A DNA stretch of 35,284 nt from CAZTYW01 sp964617695 (GCA_964617695.1 CAZTYW010000012.1:1-35284); one strand, 5' to 3'. Positions 16,793 through 25,366 are shown, numbered from the stretch's first letter. A program made the numbers and translations. Notes: generated from the letters alone by a model not told the origin.

Positions 16793-18223
16793 ATGACCAA
16801 GAAAATCGTAATTGAACCCGTTACTCGAATTGAGGGACATGGGAAGGTGACGATTCACCTTGATGGCGGGGGCGATGTAACCGAAGCCAAGCTCCACGTG
16901 ACCGAGTTCCGGGGGTTTGAGAAATTCTGCGAGGGACGGCTATTCTGGGAGATGCCGGTGATCACCCCCCGCATCTGCGGAATCTGCCCGGTGAGCCACC
17001 ATCTGGCCTCAGCCAAGGCCGGTGATGCCCTTTTGGGAGTAGAACTCCCTCCGGCAGCAAAAAGGCTGCGCGAGCTGATCCAGATGGCCCAGTATGTACA
17101 GTCTCACGCCCTCCACTTCTTCCACCTGGCCAGCCCTGACCTGCTCCTGGGCATGGACGCGGACCCAGCCAAGCGAAACGTGGTGGGGATCATAGCTGAG
17201 AAGCCCGACCTGGCAGTGAAAGGGGTAATGCTCCGCAAGTATGGCCAGGAGATAATCGAGGCCCTCGGGGGCAAGAAGGTGCATCCCAACGGCGCTATCC
17301 CAGGCGGGATGAACAGGGCCCTTGCACCTGAGGACCGTGATAGATTCCTGAAGCAGGCTGACAGCGTGGTCGCCGACTTCCAGCTCGCCATCACACTGAT
17401 CCAGGACTATTTCTCCCAGCAGGGTGAGGAAGCCGCCAACTTCGCCAAGTTCACTTCGTGTTACATGGGGCTGGTAAGCGACCGCGGTGCCCTTGAACTC
17501 TACGACGGCAAGATCAGGTTGAAGGATGGCAAGGGTATCACTTTAGAGGACGGAGTTGCGCCGAAGGACTACCTCTCCATCATCGAGGAAAGGGTGGAGG
17601 ATTGGTCTTATCTCAAGTTCCCCTGCTACAAGAAGTGGGGCTATCCTGAGGGCATGTACCGTGTCGGGCCGCTGGGCAGAGTGAATGTCGCCGACAGCAT
17701 AACCACGCCGCTGGCCAATGAAGAACTCCGCAAGTTCAAGAAACTGGGGGACAACGGAATCGTGGAGGGGTCACTTTACTTCCACTACGCCCGGTTGATC
17801 GAAGCGCTCTACGCGGCTGAGAGGGTGCGGGAGCTTCTGGCGGACAAGGACATCTGTTCGACGGAAATACATGCCGATTCGACGACCTTCAACGAAGAGG
17901 GGGTGGGCGTGATCGAGGCCCCGCGGGGCACTCTCATCCATCATTACAAGATAGACTCGAGCGGAGCGATCCGCAAGGCCAACCTGATCGTGGCCACGGG
18001 CCACAATAACCTGGCCATGAATCGCGCGGTGCAAGAAGTAGCCAAGGCGTACGTGAAAGGCGACAAGCTTACCGAGGGAGTGCTCAACCGCGTCGAAGCT
18101 GCCATCCGCTGCTACGACCCGTGCCTGTCCTGCGCAACCCATGCGCTGGGCCAGATGCCTCTGGCAATCGAGTTGGTCTCACCCACCGGCGAAGTCGTCG
18201 ACAGTAGCGTCAGGACAGGTTAG
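16793..18223 (+). CDS. hoxH: [NiFe] hydrogenase large subunit, HoxH-like (group 3)
   Basis: 476-residue catalytic subunit. The N-terminal RIEGHGKV (about 12-19) and RICGICPVSHH (about 60-70) supply two of the Ni-binding cysteines; DPCLSCATH at 442-450 supplies the other two. A 26-residue tail after H450 is the usual piece removed by a maturation protease, which is not in this window. GGAGG sits just before the ATG at 16793. With HoxE, F, U and Y partners this is a bidirectional, pyridine-nucleotide-linked hydrogenase (group 3d-like), though the fused flavoprotein makes the exact subgroup uncertain. Confidence 0.95.
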   Translation: MTKKIVIEPVTRIEGHGKVTIHLDGGGDVTEAKLHVTEFRGFEKFCEGRLFWEMPVITPRICGICPVSHHLASAKAGDALLGVELPPAAKRLRELIQMAQYVQSHALHFFHLASPDLLLGMDADPAKRNVVGIIAEKPDLAVKGVMLRKYGQEIIEALGGKKVHPNGAIPGGMNRALAPEDRDRFLKQADSVVADFQLAITLIQDYFSQQGEEAANFAKFTSCYMGLVSDRGALELYDGKIRLKDGKGITLEDGVAPKDYLSIIEERVEDWSYLKFPCYKKWGYPEGMYRVGPLGRVNVADSITTPLANEELRKFKKLGDNGIVEGSLYFHYARLIEALYAAERVRELLADKDICSTEIHADSTTFNEEGVGVIEAPRGTLIHHYKIDSSGAIRKANLIVATGHNNLAMNRAVQEVAKAYVKGDKLTEGVLNRVEAAIRCYDPCLSCATHALGQMPLAIELVSPTGEVVDSSVRTG

Positions 18224-18225
18224 AG

Positions 18226-18231
18226 TATAAT
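18226..18231 (+). promoter_or_regulatory. Possible -10 element for the NarL-type regulator gene
   Basis: A perfect TATAAT three bases after the hoxH stop codon, about 110 bases ahead of the regulator start. No convincing -35 hexamer lies at the right distance, so this rests on the single hexamer. Confidence 0.35.
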
Positions 18232-18277
18232 AGACGAGCGGTGAGCACATGGCCATTCGGGCGATGCCACAGATATG

Positions 18278-18303
18278 GCGGGACCCTTGCCGGGTCCCCG
18301 CTT
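18278..18303 (+). terminator. GC-rich hairpin after the hydrogenase operon
   Basis: GCGGGACCC (18278-18286) pairs with GGGTCCCCGC (18292-18301) with one bulged C and a five-base loop. Only two T follow directly, so it is a weak or factor-assisted terminator at best. Confidence 0.45.
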
Positions 18304-18340
18304 AGTCGGACTGATTCTCCATCGGTAGGGAGGGAACGAC

Positions 18341-19006
18341 TTGGAGAAGATCAGGATTCTCATTGCTGACGATCACGCGGTGGTGCGGGAGGGTACGCGC
18401 CGCATTTTGGAGCAGGAACCGGGGCTGGAGGTCATAGCTGAGGCGGCTGACGGAGAGGAGGCCATACAGTTGGCTACCGAGTACAAACCAGACGTAGCCA
18501 TAATCGATATCTCCATGCCCAAAGTGGACGGCATAGAAGCCACCAGGCAGATCAAGGCCCGTTTCCCTGGCGTTACCGTGTTGATCCTGAGCGCCTACGA
18601 CGACGACCAGTTCATCTTCAACCTGTTGGAGGCAGGGGCCGCTGGCTATCTACTGAAGAACGTCCGCGGGCGTGAGCTAATAGATGCCGTGCGCGCTGTT
18701 CACTCTGGTGAGTCGGTGCTGCATCCCTCGATTGCCCGCAAGGTCTTGAATCGCTTCGTGGTTGTGCCCGGGAAGCCCAGGGAACGCGAGCCCCTGGAAG
18801 AGCTTAGCGCCCGGGAGAGGGACATCCTCAGGCTGGCTACCAGAGGCTTGAGCAACAGAGAGATAGCCGACGAGCTGTCTCTCAGCATTCGCACTGTGCA
18901 GGGTCACCTGACGCATATCTTCAACAAGATGCAGGTCGGTTCACGTACCGAAGCTGTGGTGCGCGGTTTGAAAGAGGGCTGGATCACTCTCGAAGATGTG
19001 CCCTGA
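18341..19006 (+). CDS. NarL/LuxR-family response regulator
   Basis: 221 residues. A receiver domain (1-125) has acidic pocket D10-D11, phosphoacceptor D56 and a conserved K near 106. A LuxR-type helix-turn-helix follows (about 150-212, LSARERDILRLATRGLSNRE). TTG at 18341 is the only sensible start, with GGGAGG six bases upstream. The next gene is a matching HisKA_3 kinase. It may control the hydrogenase or acetate genes around it; no target site can be assigned. Confidence 0.95.
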   Translation: MEKIRILIADDHAVVREGTRRILEQEPGLEVIAEAADGEEAIQLATEYKPDVAIIDISMPKVDGIEATRQIKARFPGVTVLILSAYDDDQFIFNLLEAGAAGYLLKNVRGRELIDAVRAVHSGESVLHPSIARKVLNRFVVVPGKPREREPLEELSARERDILRLATRGLSNREIADELSLSIRTVQGHLTHIFNKMQVGSRTEAVVRGLKEGWITLEDVP

Positions 19007-19044
19007 TTCTCGGTCAGTTTGAGGTGGCATAGGCTGGTGGGGAC

Positions 19045-21045
19045 TTGCGACGACTCCAAACGACGCTTCGGTCACTCCTAAGGCTTATCAGGAAGCCAGG
19101 TTTCTGGCTCATCACCGCCCTGGTAGTCCTTATCACCATTCCTCACTACGGGGAGCAGCTAGCGCACCCCGCATTCCTGGCTGAATTCCTGGCGAACCTC
19201 GGTCTGGACAGGCACGCCTTCGAGAGGATCGCCTATCTCCTGCCCATAATCTGGGCCGGCTTCCTGTTCGGACAGAGAGGAGCCTTTATCACCTCTCTGG
19301 TTGCGCTGGCCTGCATGCTGCCCCGTGTCATTTTCATCTCTGAGTTCCCCAGAGATTCTCTCTTTGAAACGATGGCCGTCTTCGTTCTCGGCAATGTGGT
19401 CGCTTTCTCGTTCAACGCGCTGCGAAAGGAGCGGGAGCGCCGCGGCGAGCTGGAGGTGGCAGAGAGAGCGCTGCAGCTTCAGCTTCAGGTAATAGGGGAG
19501 AACGAGCGACGGCTTGCGGCTCTGAACCAGACGGCGGCGATACTGTCTCAGTCGCTGGAACTCAAACAGGTGTTGGACAAAGCCGCTGAGAACGTGGCGG
19601 ACGTGATGCAGGCTGAAGCTGCGCTGGTCTATCTCCTGGACGAAGATTCCGGCGAGCTGTCTCTTGCCGCTCACAGAGGCGTTCCCCAGGACCTGGCGAA
19701 GGACCTGGACAGGATCAAGCTCGGAGAAGGATTCAACGGCAGAGTAGCCGCCAGTGGGGAGCCGCTCTTTGTGGCAGACGCAACACAGGATCCCAGGCTG
19801 ACTCGAGAGGCCATGAGAAAAGAGGGGGTGCAGTCGCTGCTGAGCGTTCCCCTGATAGCCAAGGGAAAGGTCATGGGCACTCTTTGTGTGCTCATGCATA
19901 GCTTTCGCCCGTTTCGTGAGGATGAAGCCGAGTTGCTGGCAGCCATCGGCAACCAGGTTGGCGTGGCCATCGAGAATGCGCGCCTGTTCGAGAAAGAGCG
20001 CCTGGCCAGCGAGAGACTGGCGGTGTCAGAAAGAAACTATCGAGGGCTGTTCGAGAATGCCAACGATGCCATCTGGGTCCATGACCTCGAGGGCAACATC
20101 GTGGTCGCCAACAGAGCATCAGAGAAACAGACCGGATACCCTCTGGAAGAGCTGACCAGGATCAACGTTCGGGTTTTCCTGTCTGAGGAAGGCCTCAGTC
20201 TGGCAAGAGAGGTCCGCCGCAAGCTGTTCGAGAACGAGCCCATGGAACAGCCTTATGAACAGCGCATAACCCAAAAGGACGGCTCGGAGGCGACTCTCAA
20301 GCTGAGCACGAGCCTGGTAGTAGAAGACGGCGTGCCGATCGGATTTCAGAACATCTGCCGAGACGTCACCGAGGAGAAGAGAATGCGGGAGAACCTGCGC
20401 TACTACCTGGGAGAAGTCACCAAGGCCCAAGAAGAGGAAAGAAGGCGTATCGCCCTGGAGTTGCACGATGACACCATTCAAGCTCTGGTCGCCCTTGCCC
20501 TTCGGCTGGACGATCTGGCCACCAACAGTAAAGGGTTCACGGAGGAGAATCGAGTGGCGCTGGAGAACCTGTGGCGACAGACCAGCGACATAATTGAAGG
20601 GGTGCGGCGACTCAGCCGGGACCTGAGACCTCCTACTCTGGACAGGCTTGGACTGCTGCCGGCGTTGGAATGGCTGGCCTCGGACATCACGGAGTATTCA
20701 GGAATAGCAGTAAAGACCACAGTGGCCGGCAACGAAAGGCGCCTGCCTCAAGAGGCAGAACTTATGCTATTCCGCATCATTCAGGAGGCACTGAGGAACG
20801 CCTGGAGACACTCCGGGGCAAGCGAGGCCGAGATCCGGGTGGAATTCAACGAGAGCAGAATCAGGATCGCTATCAAGGACAATGGGAGGGGATTCGACGT
20901 TCCAAGCTCAGTTGGAGATTTGACCAGGACAGGCAGACTTGGCCTGGCAGGGATGCAGGAACGGGCCCGATTGCTGGGTGGCGCCGTGACCATGGAGTCC
21001 GAGCTGGGCAAGGGCACAACGATCACCGTTGAGACACCGATATAG
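19045..21045 (+). CDS. Membrane sensor histidine kinase (4TM-GAF-PAS-HisKA_3-HATPase)
   Basis: 666 residues: about four membrane helices (20-125), coiled coil, GAF (about 160-320), PAS (about 330-445), then a NarX-type HisKA_3 dimerisation domain with H474 in LELHDDT and an ATPase domain (NAWRH, DNGRGF, GLAGM). Start is TTG at 19045, preceded by GGTGGGG. The first 430 residues are a close paralogue of the kinase-less sensor at 8406-9755. The membrane region is also recognisable, more distantly, in the kinase at 27278-28813. The signal is unknown; GAF and PAS suggest a redox or small-ligand cue. Its partner is the upstream NarL-type regulator. Confidence 0.95.
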   Translation: MRRLQTTLRSLLRLIRKPGFWLITALVVLITIPHYGEQLAHPAFLAEFLANLGLDRHAFERIAYLLPIIWAGFLFGQRGAFITSLVALACMLPRVIFISEFPRDSLFETMAVFVLGNVVAFSFNALRKERERRGELEVAERALQLQLQVIGENERRLAALNQTAAILSQSLELKQVLDKAAENVADVMQAEAALVYLLDEDSGELSLAAHRGVPQDLAKDLDRIKLGEGFNGRVAASGEPLFVADATQDPRLTREAMRKEGVQSLLSVPLIAKGKVMGTLCVLMHSFRPFREDEAELLAAIGNQVGVAIENARLFEKERLASERLAVSERNYRGLFENANDAIWVHDLEGNIVVANRASEKQTGYPLEELTRINVRVFLSEEGLSLAREVRRKLFENEPMEQPYEQRITQKDGSEATLKLSTSLVVEDGVPIGFQNICRDVTEEKRMRENLRYYLGEVTKAQEEERRRIALELHDDTIQALVALALRLDDLATNSKGFTEENRVALENLWRQTSDIIEGVRRLSRDLRPPTLDRLGLLPALEWLASDITEYSGIAVKTTVAGNERRLPQEAELMLFRIIQEALRNAWRHSGASEAEIRVEFNESRIRIAIKDNGRGFDVPSSVGDLTRTGRLGLAGMQERARLLGGAVTMESELGKGTTITVETPI

Positions 21046-21053
21046 CTGAGTAG

Positions 21054-21082
21054 TCGACCGGCCAGTACTGTGCTCCGGTCGA
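21054..21082 (+). terminator. Hairpin after the sensor kinase gene
   Basis: TCGACCGG (21054-21061) pairs perfectly with CCGGTCGA (21075-21082) around a 13-base loop, nine bases after the stop codon. There is no T run, so termination is only suggested by its place. The following bases to 21312 show nothing else I can name. Confidence 0.35.
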
Positions 21083-21312
21083 ACAAGAGGCTCACGGGAC
21101 ACTCTGGAAAAACGTCGCCCCCGTCGTTTCCCACCGCAAGCGTGACCCGCTGACCCCTGGTCAACCTGACCCAAAGGCGCAGGAGCATCGAGCTCCGGTA
21201 TACGCGCCACCGAGGCAGCCTACACCTCGGTTCCGAGCCTCTGCTCCCGCCTGTCGCTGCACACCAGCAGGGTTGGGCAGATTCATTCGGGGCCGATATT
21301 CGTTCACGAACA

Positions 21313-21418
21313 AGCATATTTGCTCAGCTTCGCCCTTTGATGACCAAGTATAAATGCCTAGCTATAGTGCGCGCTATGCGTATTTCGGCAAGCGGAAACA
21401 GGTATTCCTGCGGAAGTC
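21313..21418 (+). repeat. Conserved non-coding element, copy 2
   Basis: Contains AAGCATATTTGCTCAG (21313-21328), ATAAATGCCTA (21350-21360), GGCAAGCGGAAACAGG (21387-21402), TATT and CGGAAGTC (21411-21418). The stem AATGCCT/AGGTATT is kept as seven pairs, one of them G-U. Spacing agrees within one or two bases with the other copies. It lies 370 bases before acsA with a terminator-like hairpin in between and no small membrane gene. Confidence 0.7.
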
Positions 21419-21548
21419 ACACCGACCAGTCACGTGATACGGTATTCTCGGAGGCTATAGACATAGCAATCAAGTTGCTTTCGTGCTGCAGGCGTATTAG
21501 CCTGAGAAAGGGGCGTCTGTAAAGTAGTGGCAACTCCCGGAAGCCTTG

Positions 21549-21645
21549 GCCCGCCCGTCGTTCGCGTTTTGGCAGCTCTGGTTTGCAGATCACGACCGGG
21601 ATTCACCTTGCTATCTTGGACGAACGGCGGTGGCGGGCTTTTTTT
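21549..21645 (+). terminator. Terminator-like hairpin with long loop upstream of acsA
   Basis: GCCCGCC (21549-21555) pairs with GGCGGGC (21632-21638), and CGTTCG (21559-21564) with CGAACG (21621-21626); seven T follow at 21639-21645. The loop is about 56 bases. It ends any transcript begun at element copy 2, or works as an attenuator for acsA, which starts 141 bases later. Confidence 0.6.
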
Positions 21646-21786
21646 GGTAGGCCGCAAATGACAGGCGACGGACGGTATCGTCGGTTGTCGGTAGGAGTTG
21701 CAGCAAAACAAAAGGCTCTCAGAACCAGAAACGAGGGAATTACAGGTACCCGGTAGGGACGTGATTTGAGAAGGAGGCGGGAGCTT

Positions 21787-23772
21787 ATGGATTCGAGGAC
21801 AGAGACCAAGGGCTTCAGCAGCATAATGGAGGAGACCCGGAAATTTGACCCCCCCAAGGAGCTGAGCCAGCAGGCGTATATCAAAAGCATGGACGAGTAC
21901 AAGAAGATGTACAGGCGCTCCGTCGAAGACCCCGAAGGGTTTTGGAGTGAGCTAGCCGAGCAACTGGGCTGGGTCAAGAAATGGGACAAGGTGCTTGAGT
22001 ACGACTTGGTGGAGGCGAATATCAGGTGGTTTGACGGCGGCAAGCTGAATGTTTCTTACAACTGCCTGGACCGCCATCTGAGCACCTGGCGGAAGAACAA
22101 GGCAGCGCTAATCTGGGAAGGTGAGCCAGAGGGCCAGACCAGGGTATACACCTACCAGACACTCCATACCGAGGTATGCAAGTTTGCCAACGTGCTGAAG
22201 AAGATGGAAGTCAAGAAGGGAGACCGCGTCTCGATCTACCTGCCAATGATCCCCGAGCTGCCCATAGCCATGCTCGCCTGTGCCCGTATCGGTGCTATCC
22301 ACAGTGTGGTCTTCGGCGGATTCAGCGCTGAGGCATTGCGAGACCGCATCCTGGACTGCGGAGCCAGAATCCTGATCACCTGTGATACCGGCTACCGGAG
22401 CGGAAAGAGTGTCCCCACCAAGCAGAATGCGGACGGTGCTCTGAAGGAATGTCCGGACGTGACCAAGGTGATCGTGGTCCAGAGGAGCGGCGAGAACGTG
22501 AATATGGCAGACGGCCGCGACTTCTGGTGGCATGAACTGGTGGCCGCCGATGACATATCACCGGCCTGCGAGCCCGAGGTATTGGATGCCGAGGACCCTC
22601 TCTTCATCCTTTACACCAGCGGCAGCACCGGCAAGCCGAAGGGCGTCATGCACACTCAGGCAGGCTACCTACTCTACTGTCTGCAGACCTTCAAGTGGAT
22701 CTTCGACCTCAAAGACGAGGACACCTTCTGGTGCACGGCCGACATCGGCTGGGTCACGGGCCATAGTTACATAGTGTATGGCCCGCTGGCAGCGGGGGCC
22801 ACCAGCCTGATGTTTGAGGGCGTTCCCAACTATCCCAAGCCAGACCGCTTCTGGGAGGTAGTGGAGAAATTCAAGGTCAACATCTTCTATACCGCGCCTA
22901 CCGCCATCAGGGCCATCGCCAAGGACGGCGACGAGTATCCCAAGAAGCGCGACCTGAGCAGCCTGAGAATCCTGGGCACGGTGGGCGAGCCGATCAACCC
23001 CGAAGCCTGGATGTGGTACTACAACGTCATTGGCAAGGGCCGTTGCCCCATAGTCGACACGTGGTGGCAGACGGAAACCGGCGGCATCTTGATAACGCCG
23101 TTGCCGGGCGCCATACCCATCAAACCCGGCTCAGCCACGCTGCCGTTCTTCGGTGTGTCCGCCAAGATCGTCCGAGAGGACGGCTCAGACTGCGATGTCA
23201 ACGAGGGCGGCTTGCTCCTTATCACCCAGCCCTGGCCAGGGATAATGAGAGGCGTGTACGGTGAAGGAGGGCACGAGAGATTCAAGGAGACGTACTTCAC
23301 CCGCTTCCCGGGGAACTATCTCACGGGAGACGGTGCCCGCCAGGATGAAGATGGGTACTACTGGCTGATGGGCCGGGTTGACGACGTCATCAACGTGTCC
23401 GGGCATCGTCTGGGTACGGCAGAAGTCGAGAGCGCCCTGGTTTCCCACCCCAGCGTAGCTGAATCGGCCGTGGTTGGCTACCCTCACGACGTCAAGGGTG
23501 AGGGCATCTATGCGTACGTGACGCTGAAGAGCGGCCAGCAGAAGTCAGACGAGTTGAAGAAGGCCCTGGTAGCACATGTGCGCAAGGAGATAGGCCCAAT
23601 CGCCAGCCCTGACAAGATACAGTTCGCCGATGCTCTGCCCAAGACCCGAAGTGGCAAGATCATGCGCCGGATCTTGAAGCAAATCGCCAGGGGTAACATT
23701 GACGACCTGGGAGACACGACTACGCTGGCTGATCCGGGTGTTGTAACAACGCTAGTGGAAGGCCGGGACTAG
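21787..23772 (+). CDS. acsA: Acetyl-CoA synthetase (AMP-forming)
   Basis: 661-residue acetate:CoA ligase making acetyl-CoA from acetate, ATP and CoA via acetyl-AMP. Visible signatures: the P-loop-like YTSGSTGKPKGVMHT near 280, WWQTETGG near 425, YLTGDGA and GRVDDVINVSGHR near 520-545, and the C-terminal TRSGKIMRR whose lysine is the usual acetylation-controlled residue. The length is that of bacterial Acs. The ATG at 21787 follows AGGAGG (21772-21777) by nine bases and is preferred to the TTG at 21766. A transporter gene follows 49 bases later. Confidence 0.97.
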   Translation: MDSRTETKGFSSIMEETRKFDPPKELSQQAYIKSMDEYKKMYRRSVEDPEGFWSELAEQLGWVKKWDKVLEYDLVEANIRWFDGGKLNVSYNCLDRHLSTWRKNKAALIWEGEPEGQTRVYTYQTLHTEVCKFANVLKKMEVKKGDRVSIYLPMIPELPIAMLACARIGAIHSVVFGGFSAEALRDRILDCGARILITCDTGYRSGKSVPTKQNADGALKECPDVTKVIVVQRSGENVNMADGRDFWWHELVAADDISPACEPEVLDAEDPLFILYTSGSTGKPKGVMHTQAGYLLYCLQTFKWIFDLKDEDTFWCTADIGWVTGHSYIVYGPLAAGATSLMFEGVPNYPKPDRFWEVVEKFKVNIFYTAPTAIRAIAKDGDEYPKKRDLSSLRILGTVGEPINPEAWMWYYNVIGKGRCPIVDTWWQTETGGILITPLPGAIPIKPGSATLPFFGVSAKIVREDGSDCDVNEGGLLLITQPWPGIMRGVYGEGGHERFKETYFTRFPGNYLTGDGARQDEDGYYWLMGRVDDVINVSGHRLGTAEVESALVSHPSVAESAVVGYPHDVKGEGIYAYVTLKSGQQKSDELKKALVAHVRKEIGPIASPDKIQFADALPKTRSGKIMRRILKQIARGNIDDLGDTTTLADPGVVTTLVEGRD

Positions 23773-23821
23773 AAGGCTCCAAAGGCGGAGACTACTTTCA
23801 CATAGAAAGGAAGAGGTCTCT

Positions 23822-24415
23822 ATGGCAGAAGAAGCACCAAAGGCGGAACCCAAACTGGCCCACGTTGGCCCTCTGGGGTTGGGGGCTTTCGCCCTGACCA
23901 CCTTCATCCTCAACGTTGTCAATACTGGTGTGGTGGATGCCGACAGCCTCGGAATGGTGCTGCCCGTGGGCATCTTCTACGGCGGCCTGGCCCAGTTCTG
24001 CGCCGGAATGTGGGACGTCAAGCGGGGAGATACCTTCGGCGCCACCTGCTTCACCTCTTTCGGGGCCTTCTGGATGGCAGTTGCCGCCATGATACTGCTC
24101 GAGAAGGCTGGGGTGATAGAAGCCGTGCCGCGTGAGGGTATCGCCGTCCTGTTCATCGCCTGGGGCATATTCACCTGCTACGCCACGGTGGCTTCGCTGA
24201 GGGTCGCCAAGGCTGTCACAGCGGTGTTCGTCATGCTTGCCATTCTGTTCTTCTTGCTCACCATCGGCCAGTGGAACGACACCGTTCACAAGATCGCTGG
24301 CTGGGAGGGCATCGCCACTGCACTGGTAGCCTGGTACACCTCAGCGGGCATCTTGATCAACCAACTGTTCGGCCGAGAAGTGGTCCCATTGGGTCCTGCT
24401 AAGCCAGCCGGGTAA
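23822..24415 (+). CDS. Acetate uptake transporter, GPR1/FUN34/YaaH (SatP) family
   Basis: 197 residues with six hydrophobic helices. The N-terminal GPLGLGAFALTTF corresponds to the NPxPLGL signature region of the family, and FYGGLAQFCAGMWDVKRGDTF matches the first conserved loop. These proteins move acetate or succinate with protons. It lies 49 bases after acsA with GGAAGAGG before the ATG, so uptake and activation of acetate are coupled in one operon. Confidence 0.93.
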   Translation: MAEEAPKAEPKLAHVGPLGLGAFALTTFILNVVNTGVVDADSLGMVLPVGIFYGGLAQFCAGMWDVKRGDTFGATCFTSFGAFWMAVAAMILLEKAGVIEAVPREGIAVLFIAWGIFTCYATVASLRVAKAVTAVFVMLAILFFLLTIGQWNDTVHKIAGWEGIATALVAWYTSAGILINQLFGREVVPLGPAKPAG

Positions 24416-24487
24416 ATCAGGAAAAACAACAATAATAAGAGACCGCCACCCTCGACCAACCCTGCACCAGGCTGGCTTGTAATTGAG

Positions 24488-24520
24488 GGGGCTGGGAGTA
24501 GATCCCAGCCCCTTCAAGTT
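24488..24520 (+). terminator. Intrinsic terminator of the acsA-transporter operon
   Basis: A perfect 10-bp stem, GGGGCTGGGA (24488-24497) with TCCCAGCCCC (24503-24512), a five-base loop, then TTCAAGTTT. It stands 73 bases after the transporter stop. Confidence 0.88.
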
Positions 24521-24606
24521 TCTCGTTCGAAGCCTATGAGGGTCGCATCACAATGCACCACCTTTTCTTCCCGATCAAGCAGCAGCACGGATGACGTCTG
24601 GGCTAA

Positions 24607-24679
24607 GCATAAATGCCTGTCGGCCCCAAAGTCGTATACGAGGTTTCGGCAAGTAGAAACAGGCATTAAGGCGGAAGTC
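24607..24679 (+). repeat. Conserved non-coding element, copy 3
   Basis: ATAAATGCCTG (24609-24619), GGCAAGTAGAAACAGG (24648-24663), CATTAAGG and CGGAAGTC (24672-24679). AATGCCTG (24612-24619) pairs perfectly with CAGGCATT (24660-24667). The upstream AAGCATATT block of the other copies is not clear here. It sits 70 bases before the second small WYLNVGG gene. Confidence 0.7.
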
Positions 24680-24749
24680 GATCACATGGTCAGAATGCTA
24701 CTCTAGTGTTGTAGGACTACGAGGCCAACGGCCGTAGAAAGGAGCGGAG

Positions 24750-24962
24750 ATGGAATGGCAGGTCTTGGCTCTTGTACTGGCCGCGCCTGTCATCCTCCTG
24801 CCAGTGGGCTTCATGTGGTACCTGAACGTCGGTGGGGGTAACTCCGCCATTCGGGAAGACGAAAGAGGAAGGCCGCTGCCAGGGAGCGACTTATCGAGGC
24901 GGCAGGCTTCAAATCCAAACAGCCCTGAAGAAGCCAGGCATCTGGGAAGGAGGCAGAGATAG
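24750..24962 (+). CDS. Small membrane protein with WYLNVGG motif, copy 2
   Basis: 70 residues: M-x-W start, one hydrophobic helix (about 5-25), WYLNVGGGNSAIRED and a long polar tail. It matches the protein at 10141-10338 in the helix and motif but not in the tail. AAAGGAGC precedes the ATG. Its stop overlaps the start of the two-CW gene by one base (TAGTG), so the two are cotranslated. Function unknown; likely membrane anchor or partner for the downstream protein. Confidence 0.78.
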   Translation: MEWQVLALVLAAPVILLPVGFMWYLNVGGGNSAIREDERGRPLPGSDLSRRQASNPNSPEEARHLGRRQR

Positions 24963-25366
24963 TGAAACCAAAGGTAATGGAGGAACTGAAGAAGATCCTC
25001 GACGAGATCCGCGATGCGGATGACGTGGCCGAGGTAGAGAAGGTCATCGCCGAGATAAAGGGGAAGATCTCGCTGGAGCCGGCTAAGGGATTCTGGGAGG
25101 ACAAATCGCCCTGCTGGGAGATGTGTCACTGCCCAGAGGCCATCAGAGATGATTGCCCGGCGTACACGCATCAAGCCCTGGCTTGCTGGGCGATAGAGGG
25201 GACCTACTGCAAGCTCACCGATTACGGCACCAGAGGCGATGACATCAGCATCTGCAGAGTATGCCGGGTCTACAAGAGGTGGGGCGCTGGCGAACCGATA
25301 GAGCTCAAGTTGCTGGGTAAGGGAATCAACAGCGCCGTCGCAGTGGGCGCCAAGGCGGCAACGTAG
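24962..25366 (+). CDS. Two-CW domain protein
   Basis: 134 residues. An acidic-basic helical N-terminus (about 1-40) precedes a cysteine-rich domain with two Cys-Trp pairs: CWEMCHCP near 51 and CWAIEGTYC near 75, plus DCPAY and a final CRVC near 99. This matches the two-CW domain found alone or in sensor and chemotaxis proteins of anaerobes, where the cysteines are thought to bind a metal or cluster. AAGGAGG lies before the GTG at 24962. The overlap with the small membrane gene suggests a membrane-tethered redox or metal sensor pair (inference). Confidence 0.85.
   Translation: MKPKVMEELKKILDEIRDADDVAEVEKVIAEIKGKISLEPAKGFWEDKSPCWEMCHCPEAIRDDCPAYTHQALACWAIEGTYCKLTDYGTRGDDISICRVCRVYKRWGAGEPIELKLLGKGINSAVAVGAKAAT

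Noticed and set aside
10644..18223. Group 3b sulfhydrogenase
   Set aside because: The AsrA/AsrB-like subunits that would define it sit in the distant Hdr cluster; the hydrogenase operon has NuoE, NuoF and NuoG-like partners instead.
21360..21650. T-box, cobalamin or other known riboswitch before acsA
   Set aside because: The GGTGGC near the terminator is not the T-box core, and no cobalamin box or other named riboswitch core could be found. Left as an unnamed element plus hairpin.
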